Shown piece by piece: positions 32,972 to 44,640 of a stretch of 64,000 bases of DNA (within the stretch, counting starts at the first letter, position 1; the number at the start of each line of letters is the position of its first letter). A program made the position numbers and the translations under genes. Source of the DNA: Branchipolynoe longqiensis (taxonomy: Eukaryota; Annelida; Polychaeta; Phyllodocida; Polynoidae). Where the stretch lies: contig CM059194.1 of assembly GCA_030323885.1 (NCBI GenBank), positions 30,297,367 to 30,361,366 on the forward strand, written 5' to 3'. The notes beneath the pieces were generated by a model. The model was given only the letters and a program-made list of their open reading frames with translations. It searched no databases and was not told where the DNA came from.

Positions 32972-33131
32972 CAGTAAAACTGTCTCTAAATCGACCGACC
33001 ATGTGACCGACTTTAAGTGGTCCATTTAGGCAGGTGGTCTGTTTAGGGAGTTAGAATATCCTTACAATGGTATCAGCGATCGATAGAGGGGAGTGGTCGA
33101 TCTGAGGAGGTGTTCGGTCAGAGAGTTTTTA

Positions 33132-33134
<3 letters not shown>
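32972..33134. mobile_element. pogo-like MITE beside a TA microsatellite
   Basis: CAGTAAAACTGTCTCTAAAT to complement CAGTAAAAACTCTCTGACCG, with TA on each side and (TA)n continuing to 33163. Slightly deleted internally (163 bp). Confidence 0.85.
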
Positions 33135-33167
<33 letters not shown>

Positions 33168-33314
33168 TATCTCCCACACCCATCACACTGTCGGCTGCTA
33201 GAACTTGAAGACTTACATAGGATACTCGCTTCGCGGTATTCGCTGTTTACTTGTTTCGTCTGCCTCAAGGCAAGCGAACTCGATTACTAGTAATAGAGGC
33301 GATAATAGGGGTGA

Positions 33315-33440
33315 AATATTACGACTTGAGCAGGATTTGACCCCACACATTTTGCATTCCGGGTCTAGCATGCTAACCATTACACCAGCTAGGCTCCATG
33401 ATGTCATCACCCATATCCATGCCTGGCTGTCTATGTCGCT
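33315..33440 (-). mobile_element. SINE-C tRNA-like head fragment
   Basis: The complement reads GCCTAGCTGGTGTAATGGTT then TAGCATGC, and later GGGGTCAAATCC, which are A-box- and B-box-like. Confidence 0.65.
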
Positions 33441-33604
33441 ACTTGCCTGAGATTGAGAAGTCAGTACAGACGACTACACATCTATAAGTGGTAAGTGATA
33501 GTGATAAGTGATAAGTGATTTTCAAGAGAAGGATCCACAGAAGGAATGGCCGGGGAGGAGGAGATGAGGGAGCGGAGGCTGGTGAAGGTGGTCCGGGTGG
33601 AGTA

Positions 33605-34440
33605 AAAGAGTTGGACACCCACTGTGCCAAATGAGGAGGCAGACGGCCCGTCGGGGAATGAAACCGGAAGTTGAAATCCTGCCCGGTTCAGAGTGAGTAG
33701 AAGAGTTCGACACTCACTGTGTCGAATGAGGAGGCAGAGGACCCACTGGGCAATGAAACCAGAAGTTGAAATTTTGCCCGGTTCAGAGTGAGTAGAAGAG
33801 TTAGACACTCACTGTGCCAAATGAGGAGGCAGACGGCCCGCCGGGCAATGAAACCGGAAGTTGAAATCCTGCCCAGTTCAGAGTGAGTATAAGAGTTCGA
33901 CACTCACTGTGCCGAATGAGGAGGCAGAGGACCCACTGGGCAATGAAACCGGAAGTTGAAATCCTGCCCGGTTCAGAGTGAGTATAAGAGTTTGACACTC
34001 ACTGTGATGAACGAGGAGGCAGAGGGCCCTCCGGGCAATGAAACCGGAAGTTGAAATCCTGCCCGGTTCAGAGTGAGTAGAAGAGTTCGACACTCACTGT
34101 GCCGAATGAGGAGGCAGACGGCCCGCCGGGCAATGAAACCGGAAGTTGAAATCCTGCCCGGTTCAGAGTGAGTAGAAGAGTTCGACACTCACTGTTTCGA
34201 ATGAGGAGGCAGAGGGCCCGCCAGGCAATGAAACCAGAAGTTGAAATCCTGCCCGGTTCAGAGTGAGTAGAAGAGTTCGACACTGACTGTGATGAATGAG
34301 GTGGCAGACGACCCGCCGGGCAAGGAAACCGTAAGTTGAAATCCTGCCCGGTTCAGAGTGAGTAGAAGAGTTTGACACTCACTGTGATGAACGAGGAGGC
34401 AGACGGCCCGCCAGGCAATGGAACCGGAAGTGAAATTCTA
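33605..34440. repeat. 95-bp minisatellite (about 9 copies)
   Basis: The unit includes GTTCGACACTCACTGTGCCG, GGCAATGAAACCGGAAGTTG and CCTGCCCGGTTCAGAGTGAG. Repeat starts are 95 bp apart. Each unit carries an ETS-type CCGGAAGT. Confidence 0.94.
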
Positions 34441-35047
34441 CTCGCTTCATTGCAGAGCATCCCGGACTCCAGGCCGCTCTGCGCCCCACACAACCGAGCC
34501 CTCCACCCTGAAGGACATGGAAAGCAATAGTGAATAATAATTAATAGACAAACTATGGCAGTAAGACCCAGGAATACAATGTTACATATACATTATTATG
34601 CGAATATTACTTAGCATTACTTCATAAGCAGCTTCTGGATTTAAAACTATGTTTCTACTGCTCATGTTAAAGAGTTACACATGCTGCAGTTTGATATCAA
34701 ACTACAAGAAACTGTGAAGAAGTTGAGGATAGCTTGATGTGGCGTCTGTAATAGGAACGGCAAAAAGAAAGCATGCTTAAATAGTAATTACACAACTAAA
34801 GACTTTGTATTTCTTTGCAACACCAACTCGCCATCAGCTATTTAATTCAACAGATTAAAAAAAACACCATCCAAACTGGCACCAAAACACCATGTTAAGT
34901 GAACTGAGCCACATGACAGCGTTAGTTGCCAACATATCGCCGATTAGTTAGTTAACCTCGAGGGTTTGTGGACTATTGGACTAGTAGGCCCACTGCTAGA
35001 ACTCATCAAAACACCGAGGCGTAATGGATAACCCAGGGTAATTAATA
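34441..35047. other. No gene recognised
   Basis: Unassigned. A weak AT-motif (ACATTATTATGCGAATATTA) lies near 34594. Confidence 0.45.
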
Positions 35048-36480
35048 CCTTTAGGAATGAATGAACGCCATGTCCCTGGTCCTACCACCTGCAGAAATGA
35101 ATGAACAGCCTGCTCCATGTTCTACTACCTGTAGTAATGAATGAACAGCCTGCTTCATGTTCTACTACCTTTAGTATTGAATGAACAGCCTGCTTCATGT
35201 TCTACTACCTTTAGTATTGAATGAACAGCCTGCTTCATGTTCTACTACCTTTAGTATTGAATGAACAGCCTGCTTCATGTTCTACTACCTTTAGTATTGA
35301 ATGAACAGCCTGCTTCATGTTCTACTACCTTTAGTATTGAATGAACAGCCTGCTTCATGTTCTACTACCTTTAGTATTGAATGAACAGCCTGCTTCATGT
35401 TCTACTACCTTTAGTATTGAATGAACAGCCTGCTTCATGTTCTACTACCTTTAGTATTGAATGAACAGCCTGCTTCATGTTCTACTAACTTTAGTATTGA
35501 ATGAACAGCCTGCTTCATGTTCTACTACCTTTAGTATTGAATGAACAGCCTGCTTTGTGTTCTAATACCTGTAGTAATGAATGAACAGCCCGATCCATGT
35601 TCTACTACCTGTAGTAATGAAGGAACAGCATGATCTGTGTTCTACTACCTTTAGTATTGAATGAACAGCATGTTCTGTGTTCTGCCACATCTAGTAATGA
35701 ATGAACAGCCTGCTCCATGTTCTACTACCTGTAGTAATGAATGAACAGCATGATCTGTGTTCTACTACATGTAGTAATGAATGAACAGCCTGCTCCATGT
35801 TCTACTACCCTTAGTAATGAATGTGTGTCTACTACCTGTAGTAATGAATGAACAGCATGTCTTATATTGTGAACGCCTGTCTTTCTAATACCGGTAATAA
35901 TGAATGAACAGCCTGCTCCATGTTCTACTACCTGTAGTAATGAATGAACAGCATGATCTATGTTCTACTACCTTTAGTAATGAATGAACAGCCTGCTCCA
36001 TGTTCTACTACCTGTAGTAATGAATGAACAGCCTGATCCATGTTCTACTACCTGTAGTAATGAATGAACAGCCTGCTCCATGTTCTACTACCTGTAGTAA
36101 TGAATGAACAGCCTGCTCCATGTTCTACTACCTGTAGTAATGAATGAACAGCCTGCTCCATGTTCTGCCACATCTAGTAATGAATGAACAGCCTGCTCCA
36201 TGTTCTGCCACATCTAGTAATGAATGAACAGCCTGCTCCATGTTCTGCCACATGTAGTAATGAATTAACAGCCTGCTTCGTGTTCTACTACCTGTAGTAA
36301 TGAATGAACAGCCTGCTCCATGTTCTACTACCTGTAGTAATGAATGCACAGCCTTCTCTGTGTTCTACTAACATTGGTATTGAATGAACAGCCTGCTCCA
36401 ATGTCTACTACATTTAGCAATGAATGAAAAGCCTACTCCATGCTCTACTACCTTTAGTAATGAATGAACAGCCTGCGCTC
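35048..36480. repeat. 40-bp minisatellite with a homogeneous core
   Basis: Unit TCTACTACCTTTAGTATTGA plus ATGAACAGCCTGCTTCATGT, about 35 copies. The units from 35161 to 35480 are eight identical copies, and flanking units diverge. This indicates recent local expansion. Confidence 0.95.
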
Positions 36481-36823
36481 CAGGGCTTTAAAAATGAATA
36501 AACCATCTGGAGGTCTGCGCTGGTGGCGTGGCGGGTGGGGTCAAAGGTGGCGGCCGCTGTCCTTACCACTTTTACTAGCACTGAATAAGCAGCCTGCCTC
36601 GGGTCAGTCTTAGCGGGCTATTTGTGGTTTCGTGCATCCGCGAGTGTGTGGAGACAGCTGAAGAGGATCATCAGCCCCTGTCCCCCTCCATTCGACTGGG
36701 TGGTTGGAACTTGGAAGGAACCTCCCCCCCAGGCAAATCTGGACCCAAGCCAACATCGCCTTCGTCACCACAAGAGGGCGCTTGCCAAACTACTCAAGGA
36801 GTCCCAGCTCATCTTCCCCATCA
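36481..36823. other. No gene recognised; CTCF-like site
   Basis: CCACAAGAGGGCGCT at 36768-36782 closely fits the bilaterian CTCF core. Frames here look ordinary but are unrecognised. Confidence 0.35.
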
Positions 36824-36827
36824 TTAA

Positions 36828-37167
36828 AGTTGCATAGTCCGATGGTTTTGAGTTACTGTCATTTTCCGAGGTCAATATATTGCATTGATCATTATAATCT
36901 ACCTACGAAGTAACTTTTGATTTAAATGGTTGACCTTTGAGATATTTGAAGTGCAAACTTGCAAAATTAATTTTGGCAAGCACACCAAAACTCTGACACC
37001 ATACGGTTATGCAGTAACAGATTCCAGTAAATTGCCTCAGTATTCCCTTTTATGTGGCGACAACTGGTCCCAGTGCACCAGTATGTAACTAAGTTTCATG
37101 TGTAGAATAAAATCTAGATAATTGTTTCGGTTTTGAAAATTTGACGCTTTCATCAGACTATGCAGCT
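36828..37167. mobile_element. piggyBac-like MITE (TTAA target), 340 bp
   Basis: TTAA at 36824 and 37168. Ends AGTTGCATAGTCCGATGG and complement AGCTGCATAGTCTGATGA. Homologous along its length to 27196-27515. Confidence 0.87.
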
Positions 37168-37338
37168 TTAAGATGAATGGGCAGACCTTGGAGGCAGAAT
37201 ACCCCCCCCCCCCCTCTTCGCCCTCCTTTCCTCCGACGTCATAGTTCAAGCCAACAGGGGTGGATTCGATTCACACTGGCTCTATATAGGGAGGTTTGTT
37301 CGTGTGGGTTTTTCCACCTTCCAAAGTTATCATGTAGT

Positions 37339-37511
37339 GAATGTTTGTTTGTTGTTGTTTTACATCCTAGCAACATCTACGGTCATATCAGGACGGGTAC
37401 CAACTTGTGACAGTGCGCACTCATGGCAACTTTATAGTGCTGTCCCACAGAGAAACCAGGCCGCCGGCACCATGACCTGGTGTCCCACTCAGTCACATTA
37501 TCCTGACACTG
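37339..37511 (-). mobile_element. SINE-A 3' half
   Basis: Tail complement TTGTTGTTTTACATCCTAGC through CACATTATCCTGACACTGAG. The head and middle are absent. Confidence 0.85.
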
Positions 37512-37720
37512 AGCACAATAGTTACCCACATGGAATCAACTATTACCCTAGGCATTTTTATTGTCACACTTTAGTCACATTTGTGTATTGTGGTATATTA
37601 TTTCATGTATACCTAAGTTAACTATCACCACCGACAAATTTTATGGCTTAAGTATCGGATACTTATTTCAAGAACTACAGCTTTTTACAGACAGTATCCA
37701 GTATATCTATATATATGTGT

Positions 37721-37895
37721 GTGCTGTATAATAATTATACGAGTATAATAACCCAGAATTCCATAATCGCTCCTCAGCTCCACCCACCAGTGATCGGGTG
37801 ATGGAGCCTGGGGAGATTCATCTACTGCTCCAACCTACTCAACCTCAGCTAAGGCGGTGGCGCCACCTCCCGCTGCTCACCATCGTCTCATTTTT
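37721..37895. repeat. AT-motif repeat, long form
   Basis: GTGCTGTATAATAATTATAC and GAGTATAATAA, then sequence matching 13641-13840, ending near GGTGGCGCCACCTCC. Confidence 0.6.
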
Positions 37896-37904
37896 CAGTA
37901 TACA

Positions 37905-38100
37905 TGTCATCATCATCATCATGCTGTCAGTCACGATGTGACAAAGACTGCTTTTATTACTTGACTGCCGCTCTCCATTTAGCTCTCTGCTGTGAGAGTG
38001 ATGTCCATGAGTCAGTCTTATTGTCTCTCAGCTTCAGGTTTCTCTTGATGGTGTCCTTGAACTGGAGATGAGGGCGCCCTGTCTTTCTGTAATCAGAAGA
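37905..38100 (-). pseudogene. LINE 3' end (reverse transcriptase C terminus)
   Basis: The minus strand reads GRPHLQFKDTIKRNLKLRD, then SWTSLSQQRAKWRAAVK, with an ATG-repeat tail (CATCATCATCATCATG on the plus strand). It is the same family and truncation class as 11604-11810. Confidence 0.75.
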
Positions 38101-38699
38101 CAGTTCAGAATAAAGTGTACATGTAACTGTAGAGAAATCAAGATGCCGCATACAGAAAGTGAAATTCCGCACACTTTTGAATTTCAGTAGAATATGGGAA
38201 CACTTGTAAGTGATGGAGGTTTGCACACATGTGATGCATAAGAATTGTGCAAATATAAATAATCTGAAGTTTGTACAACTATTATTATTATTATTAATAT
38301 TATCATCTTCCAATAAGGTTGCATTATTGCATCATTGCATTGGCCTCCTTCATCCCGGATTTAACTGGTGGCGCCCCCCCCCCCCCGTACTTATATAATC
38401 TTAGATGTTGCTAGGACATAAAACAACAACACACACACACGGTGGCGCCCCCATGCGGCCCTTGGTCTCACTAACCAAATACTACTATCGCTGTGAACCC
38501 CTCCCCCCCCACCCCCCAAAAATAAGAGGCTCAAGAATCCATCCACCATGACGAATTTTCAATGTTCTGGAGCGCACTGGTCCCGTCGTCTGTAAGGTAG
38601 TAAACAAGCACGGCCCGGGTACCAGATTAAGTAAGCATCTCAGGTTGTCTACATAGCCGGAAGCTCACTACGCACACACGCAATCCGAGCTGTAGTATT
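38101..38699. other. No gene recognised; SINE tail and C runs
   Basis: 38396-38440 is a plus-strand SINE-A tail (GATGTTGCTAGGACATAAAA). C runs lie at 38376-38386 and 38503-38516. Confidence 0.55.
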
Positions 38700-39310
38700 A
38701 GTAGGCGACGGGGGACATTAGTGAAGGGGAGGCCGGTGGGGTGGTGCTGGTGGTGGTAGTGGTGGTAGTGGGAGGGGAGGCGGTGGTGGTAGTGGTGATG
38801 GTGGTAGTGGTGGTGGTGGGAGGAGAGGTGGTACATGGTGGTGCTAGGAGTGGTGGTGGTGGGAGTAATAGTGGTGGTGGGAGTGGAGGTCGGGTGGTGA
38901 GGGTGGGATGGTGGTAGTAGTGGTGGTGGTAGGGATGGTGGTGGTGGTAGTGGTGGTGGGTAGTGGTGGTGGTGGGAGTGGAGGTGGTGGGAGGGGAGGT
39001 GGTAGTGGTGGTAGTGGTGGTGGTGGGAGGGGAGGTGGTACATAGTGGTGCTAGGAGTGGTGGTGGTGGGAGTAATAGTGGTGGTGGGAGTGGTGGTAGG
39101 GTGGTGATGGTGGGATGGTCGTAGTGGTGGTGGTAGGGGTGGTGGTGGGTAGTGGTGGTGGTGGTGATAGTGGTGGTGGTGGGAGGGGAGGTGGTACATG
39201 GCGGTGCTAGGAGTGGTGGTGGTTGGAGTGGTGGTGGGAGTGGAGGTAAGGTTGGGAATGGAGGTAGGGTGGTGATGGTGGGATGGTGGTAGTGGTGGTG
39301 GTAGTGTGTG
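38700..39310. repeat. GGT/GTG-type array
   Basis: Imperfect GGTGGTGGTAGTGGTGG units with recurring GAGGTGGTACATGGTGGTGC blocks. Its His/Thr/Pro-rich frames are artefacts. Confidence 0.92.
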
Positions 39311-39479
39311 GGTGGGATGGGGACAATGGCGCACCCTAACGGCTCGCTCTTGTATGCATTCTGTTCAAAGAATAACACAACCCAAAGCGAATACGCGCTC
39401 TACAGACAAGGACGACAACGCATGTCCATAATACTCCCTGTACTTCCGGCAACACCGAGCTGCTCCCATACTGCCCGGC

Positions 39480-41060
39480 ACACGGTCCGTGAGCAGGTCA
39501 TGGACCCCAATCACTGAGCTGTGCCCAGTATGGCCTGCCACATGGCCCCTTAGCAGGTCATTGACACCAATCACTAAGCTGCTTACAATACTGCCCTCTA
39601 CACAGCCTGTTAGCAGGTCGTGCAGACCAATCACTGAGCTGCTCACAGTGCTGCCCGCTACACGGCCCTTTAGCAGGTCATGGACACCAATCACCAAGCT
39701 GCTTGCAGTACTGCCTGCTACATGTGCGTTAGCAGGTCATGGACACCAATCACCAAACTGCTCACAGTACGGCCCGCCACACAGCAACTTTAGCAGGTCA
39801 TGGACACCAGTCACCAAGCTGCTCCCAGTCCAGCCCACCACACGGCCCTTTAGCAGGTCATGGACACCAATGACCGAGCTGTTCCCAGTACTTCCTGCCA
39901 GATGGCCCATTAGCAGGTCGTGGACACCAATCACCAAGCTGTTCCCAGTACTTCCCGCCAGATGGCCCATTAGCAGGTCGTGGACACCAATCACCGAACT
40001 GTTCCCAGTACTGCCCACCAGATGGCCCATTAGCAGGTCATGGACACCAATCACCGAGCTGTTCCCAGTACTGCCCGCTACACTGCCCTTTAGCAGGTCA
40101 TGGACACCAATCACCAAGCTGCTTGCAGTACTGCCCGCTACATGGCCCCTTAGCAGGTCGTGGGCACCAATCACCGAGCTGCTTGCAGTGCTGGCCACCA
40201 CACGACCCATTAGCAGGTTGTGGACACCAATCACCGAGCTCCCCCGGTACTGCCTGCTACATGTCCCATTAGCCCGGTCATGGAACCAATCACCGAGCTG
40301 CTCCCAGTACAGCCCGCCACATGGCCCGTTAGCAGGTTGTGGACACCAATCACTGAGCTGCTCCCAGTACTGCCCACCACATGGCCCGTTAGAAGGTCGT
40401 GGACACCAATCACCAAACTTCTCGCAGTACTGCCCACCACATGACCCGTTAGCAGGTTGTGGACACCAATCACTGAGCTGCTCCCAGTACTGCCCACCAC
40501 ATGGCCTGTTAGCAGGTCGTGGACACCAATCACCGAGCTGCTCGCAGTACTGCCCACCACATGGCCCGTTAGCAGGTTGTGGACACCAATCACTGAGCTG
40601 CTCCCAGTACTGCCCACCACATGGCCTGTTAGCAGGTCGTGGACACCAATCACCGAGCTGCTCGCAGTACTGCCCACCACATGACCCGTTAGCAAGTCAT
40701 GGACACCAATCACTGAGCTGCTCCCAGTACTGCCCACCACACGGCCCGTTAGCAGGTCGTGGACACCAATCACTGAGCTGCTCCCAGTACTGCCCGCTAC
40801 TTGGTCCATTAGCAGGTTGTGGACACCAATCCCCAGGCTGCTCCCAGTAGTGCCCACTACACGGCCTGTTAGCAGGTCGAGGACGCCAATCACCGAGCTG
40901 CTCCCAGTACTGCCCGCTACTTGGTCCATTAGCAGGTTGTGGACACCAATCCCCAGGCTGCTCCCAGTACTGCCCGCCACATGGCCCGTTACCAGGTCGT
41001 GTACACCAATCACCGAGCTGCTCCCAGTACCGCCTGTCACACGGCATGTGAGCAGGTCAC
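39480..41060. repeat. 60-bp minisatellite (about 26 copies)
   Basis: Unit TAGCAGGTCATGGACACCAA, TCACCGAGCTGCTCCCAGTA, CTGCCCGCCACATGGCCCGT. Because 60 is divisible by three and units rarely carry stops, both strands show long 20-residue-periodic frames. They have no start context or recognisable domain. Confidence 0.94.
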
Positions 41061-42457
41061 ATTAGCAACACCTGCAAAATGAGCTCTTAGCAATTATCAT
41101 CCAGCCGTGTTTTAAGTAATAACCAACAAAGCACGAGTCGCATGTTGCACAGCGGGTTGGAATTTAACGTTTTTTCTGCCAATTTTAATTAGCAGCCCAT
41201 CTCTGGTACCAACGCCGAGTGTAATGAAGATAATAGGGGCAGGTTTCTGTTGAAATTATCCACACAATCTATTCTTAGAATAGACAGCTTTTGAGAGTGA
41301 GTGAGGAATGGGGAGGATAGGGGTGGGGGGGGGGGGGTATCCGACCCCAAATGACGACTGATATGACTAATAACCATTAACTGTCTCTTTCAATTTAATA
41401 ATCCAATGAATTCATAAATATTTAAAAACCAACGCATTTAACTAGTTTCAATCATACATATCCACCACACTCATTCATCATTTCATTGTGGATTGTCTGT
41501 AATTGATGTGAATGCATGCACAAATTATTTTGCCTGCCATCACTGCAAATATCTCCAAAATTAATCCATTATATTTAAAGTTACTCTGAAATAGGGTGCA
41601 TAATTGTGCATAATTGTCAACCTGATTTCGTAAAAAAATATTTTAAAAAGACTTGAAAAACAAGAGTTTCGTGCAAGTTCAATTCAATGCTCACAATGAG
41701 TCAATATCTGGACGATTTAGGCTAGACTTGGTATAATGAATGTATTCAATGTAAAGATACGTAGTATTATAGGGAATACATAACTAAACCATTTGGTGTT
41801 GCACAACCCATTAAGAAACCTGAAACCTTTGTGTTATTGCAGCTTTGCCTTGGACTTTATATTATAATAGACTTCGGTGCCAATAAAAGGATATTCTATT
41901 CAATGTCGTCTGCTGTAACAAAATGAGATCTCCAGCCAATACAATCACATGTACCTTTACTACTAAGCTAATATAATACCTGACTACAAAATGACACAAT
42001 TATAATTGGCGAGCTCTGAATGGGAACTGTTTTCAGGGGCATGGGTGAGGTGTGCAGTGCAAGCTGGGAAAGTCTCCGTTTCTTAGTGCCGCGATCTATA
42101 GAAAAACCTGCATTTAGCAGTGAAGTGGCGCTATTCATACATACAGATCACAGGAGGCGGGAAATTGTTCCAAACTCAGACGATAGCGCACGAAGAAAAC
42201 ACAGCGTCAGGACACTCCGTGAGTACTGGGGTTCCGGCGCCTGGCAGACGACATCGCCAGCCTAAGAAACAGGAAGTGAGGACCAGAGGACTTCTAAGAG
42301 CCATCATGAAAACCGTGACAACCTAAGCAGACGACCACTTTCCGGCGGGACGCTTAGGCATTTAAGCAGACCTTACCTGATCACAAGCGCTAAAACTTAA
42401 ATGTCGCGGCGATGCTGCTGACTCAGCAGTTTGGGGTGATAACTTCCTGATGTCCCA

Positions 42458-42488
<31 letters not shown>

Positions 42489-42489
42489 A
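41061..42489. other. No gene recognised; weak exon-like patch
   Basis: Mostly AT-rich. 42020-42220 has an open frame followed by a donor-like CTCCGTGAGT at about 42217-42226, but no recognisable protein. A G run lies at 41327-41337 and a CT microsatellite at about 42460-42487. Confidence 0.35.
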
Positions 42490-42742
42490 ACCGGGCGCGG
42501 TGGGCGAATCGGTAGAGCGCAGGCCTCCCGTGCGGGAGATCGGGAGTTTGGTTCCCGGCCGAGTAAAACCAATAACTTATAAAATTGATACTCGTCGCTT
42601 CCTAGCCTGGCACTCGGCATTAATAGGATAGGGCAAAGACTGGTTAGTTCAGCGTCATGATACTGTGACTGAATGGGATCGTGGGTCATGGTGCCAGTGG
42701 CCCAATTTCCCAGTGGGGCAGCATTATTAAGTCACCATGACT
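42490..42742 (+). mobile_element. SINE-A copy, 3'-truncated against the LINE
   Basis: Complete head (GGGCGCGGTGGGCGAATCGG) and middle. It stops at AAGTCACCATGA, where the LINE sequence begins, and the remainder of the SINE is not found downstream. Confidence 0.85.
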
Positions 42743-44640
42743 AAGCCTGATGAGTCATATTTTGAAGATGATCCTGAAAATAATTTTACTGAGAAACAGA
42801 CAGAAAATTGAAGTACAAATCAGTAACGTACAAAGTGGGTTTATATCTGGAAGAGGTACATATGAAGGGATTTTCAATATGAGAATGATTTGTGAACGTT
42901 ATTGTGAAATGAACCAGGATGTTTATGCCTGCTTTATTGACTATGAGAAGGCTTTCGACCGAGTCAATCATGAAATGTTAATCAAATGTTTACAAGAGAT
43001 TTGTGTCAATGGCAAAGACTTTAAACTAATTGTGAACTTATACTGGACACAACATGCATTTATAAAAATGGAGCAGGGCCTATCGGATGAAGTTATGATT
43101 AAATGAGGAGTTTGCCAGGGGTGTGTATTGTCACCATGTCTTTTCAACCTGTACACAAAGATGATTTTCAGACACATTGAAGATTGCAAGGGAGTGACAA
43201 TAGGTGGCATGAACATCAACAATCTTATGGCCCTGTCACACTATGACGTAATGACGTCAGCGTAGGGAGAACGTGAAGAATGTTGAACTTCTCGGCGTAG
43301 TATGCAAATTTGGGCACAAGTTGAAAGTGGATGCAGCGTAGTGGACGAGAGAGTAATGGCGGTAAAGCATAGTGATGGCGTCATTCAACGAGAGGACAAC
43401 ATAATTATGCTCAGGGAACGTTATGTGCGTTATTCCATCGCCAGAACTATGTTGCTTTACGTTACCTTACGTTACTTACTTCAGGCAACGGTGGCAAAAT
43501 GCTAAACATACATTGGATGTACGTTAGGCGTAAGTTATCCCGACGGTTTCACTACGCAGACTGCACTTTTCCACCGGCTTTAATGTGGGTCAACGTAGTG
43601 CAACGTAGTGCAATGTAGTGACCAGCGTTTGACTAACGTCCGTTTAACGTCATTGACATTCGCCGAACGTGTACAGAACGTATGGCGAACGTAAACCCTT
43701 ACGTTCTAGTTACGTCGAAAGTTTTGAACAGGTTCAAAACTTTGATGCGCGCCGACATAACACGACGTAACATGACGTAGCTCGACGTCAATCTAACGTC
43801 ATTCTGATGTCATCATAACGTAACCCAACATATGTCAACGTAATGACGAAATGTGATCATGTCAGGCTTATGTTTGCTCGTTACGTCGTAGTGTGACAGG
43901 GGTATTAGATATGCCGATGACAGTGTAATACTAGCAGACAGTGAGAAAAACCTACAAGATATTGTGAATAGAATCAATAAAGCTCGAATACTATTCAACA
44001 TGAAGATGAATGCCAGGAAGACCAAAACAATGGTTATAAGTAAAAAGACAGATAAACCAAATATCAATATAACCATAGATGGCACAAACATAGAACAAGT
44101 ATCCGAATTCATATATCTCGGACAAAAGATTACAAATGATGGGAGATGTGAGGAAGAAATTAAAAGAAGGATAACAATAGCCCGAACAACATTCTCCAAA
44201 ATGTATAGAGTGTTAACATCAAGTAAGATATTAATACAAACAAGGAAGCGTATTCTTCAGTGTTATGTGTGGTCTACTCTAATGTATGGGGCTGAGACAT
44301 GGACAATCTCTAAGAAAATGTACAAACGTTTAGCAGCATTTGAGATGTGGACTTATCAAAGGATGATGAAAATATCATGGACAAAGAAGATCACCAACAA
44401 AGAAGTTCTCAGAAAAATAAAAAATAAGAAACGCTTGTTTGCCACTATACAGACAAAGAAACTTATATATTTTGGCCACATCATTCGTCAGAGTTCAATA
44501 TACCGTACATTGTTGGAAGGGAAGGTGAATGGTGAGGGAGAGGGAGACCAAGAACATCATGGTTTACAAATATTTCACAGTGGACAGGCTTGAATTATTC
44601 ACAGTCCATCAGAACAGCACACCATACATCACTGTTTTCA
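42743..44640 (+). pseudogene. Non-LTR retrotransposon reverse transcriptase, broken
   Basis: The RT domain is recognisable from MSHILKMILKIILLRNRQK (42750) through ACFIDYEKAFDRVNHEML, the motif GVCQGCVLSPCLFNLYT and, after an insertion, RYADDSVILADSEKN (catalytic YADD). It continues to the C-terminal FEMWTYQRMMKISWTKKI and YFGHIIRQSS. It resembles the RTE/BovB-type endonuclease-reverse transcriptases common in invertebrate genomes; clade placement is from memory. Four defects are seen: no endonuclease (5'-truncated), an in-frame TGA just before GVCQG (about 43104), a 677-bp DNA element at 43228-43904, and a frameshift near 44540, after which GRPRTSWFTNISQWTGLN resumes in another frame. It is therefore dead. 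Confidence 0.88.
43228..43904. mobile_element. Harbinger-like element (TTA target) inserted in the LINE
   Basis: Left end TGGCCCTGTCACACTATGAC and complement of the right end TACCCCTGTCACACTACGAC, with TTA at 43225-43227 and 43905-43907. Removing it with one TTA joins NINNL to RYADD in frame. It has no transposase. It is rich in ACGT words and has a near-perfect palindrome around TTTTGAAC at 43718-43743. Confidence 0.85.

Noticed and set aside
39489..41040. 453-residue plus-strand and 269-residue minus-strand periodic proteins
   Set aside because: A 60-bp tandem repeat divisible by three stays open on both strands. It has no signal peptide, domain or splice logic.
42020..42265. Exon ending at CTCCGTGAGT
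   Set aside because: The donor-like site is good but the encoded sequence is unrecognised and no acceptor is clear. Noted only as a weak patch.
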